A stretch of 33,924 bases of DNA from Phycisphaerae bacterium (lineage in GTDB: Bacteria; Planctomycetota; Phycisphaerae; Phycisphaerales; SM1A02): positions 1 to 33,924 of the forward strand of contig VGXL01000016.1 in the NCBI GenBank assembly GCA_016873315.1. The letters run 5' to 3'. Positions within the stretch are counted from its first letter, which is position 1; every line of letters starts with the position of its first letter. Of the stretch, positions 33,920 through 33,924 are shown piece by piece. The position numbers and the translations under genes are program-made. The notes under the pieces were generated by a model. The model was not told the DNA's origin. It ran no database searches and worked only from the letters and a program-made list of their open reading frames with translations.

Positions 33920-33924
33920 GGTGG

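Overview
The window is a GC-rich, tightly packed bacterial chromosome segment that most likely comes from a planctomycete of the Phycisphaerae type. The best taxonomic marker is the secreted protein at the left edge. It ends in a Ca-binding, dockerin-like pair of DGDG repeats with the CPADIDGDG...VLAQWG signature and a terminal GPC, a C-terminus I associate with large exoproteins of Phycisphaerales. This assignment is inference; there is no rRNA or tRNA gene in the window to confirm it. No mobile element, CRISPR array or phage gene was seen.

Layout. (1) 33-3695 (+): exported beta-propeller/FG-GAP/dockerin-like protein. (2) 3709-5661 (-): DsbD-type thiol:disulfide reductase, convergent with (1). 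(3) 5662-6082: the only long non-coding stretch, a probable nusA leader with six hairpins. (4) 6083-13157 (+): a transcription/translation gene block, nusA - infB - rbfA - degenerate HhH-GPD-like gene - yebC - small lipoprotein, with overlaps at several junctions. (5) 13215-14887 (-): two membrane proteins, TVP38/TMEM64 (VTT) and TauE/SafE. (6) 15003-16553 (+): comM/yifB-type AAA protein. (7) 16570-21210 (-): a 48-aa small gene, a GT4 glycosyltransferase and a bifunctional putA. (8) 21280-22449 (+): prmC with a repeat-bearing insertion. (9) 22436-23899 (-): PAS-like/GAF/degenerate DHp/receiver protein. (10) 23973-28932 (+): a three-gene GldA/GldF-GldG/DUF4340-type ABC system with 4-nt overlaps. 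(11) 28943-31586 (-): membrane SpoIIE-type phosphatase overlapping ribD. (12) 31802-33919 (-): fusA with a clear intrinsic terminator.

How the genes relate. The nusA block, prmC and fusA are core expression functions: transcription elongation, initiation factor 2, 30S maturation, release-factor methylation and translocation. The rimP gene usually found before nusA is absent here. The Gld-like ABC operon and the divergent receiver protein share a 73-nt intergenic region.

A recurring signal concerns translation starts. At several first cistrons (dsbD, tauE, prmC, the phosphatase, and less clearly comM) a TANNNT-like hexamer lies only 6-7 nt before the start codon and no Shine-Dalgarno sequence is visible. 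Internal cistrons (rbfA, the ABC permease, the DUF4340 gene, ribD, the glycosyltransferase) do have Shine-Dalgarno sequences. This is the pattern expected of leaderless mRNAs. I did not find a wholly new multi-gene system. The observations most worth following are the structured nusA leader, the leaderless-promoter pattern, the degenerate DNA-glycosylase-like gene with a histone-H1-like tail, the PrmC insertion and the 48-aa coupled gene.
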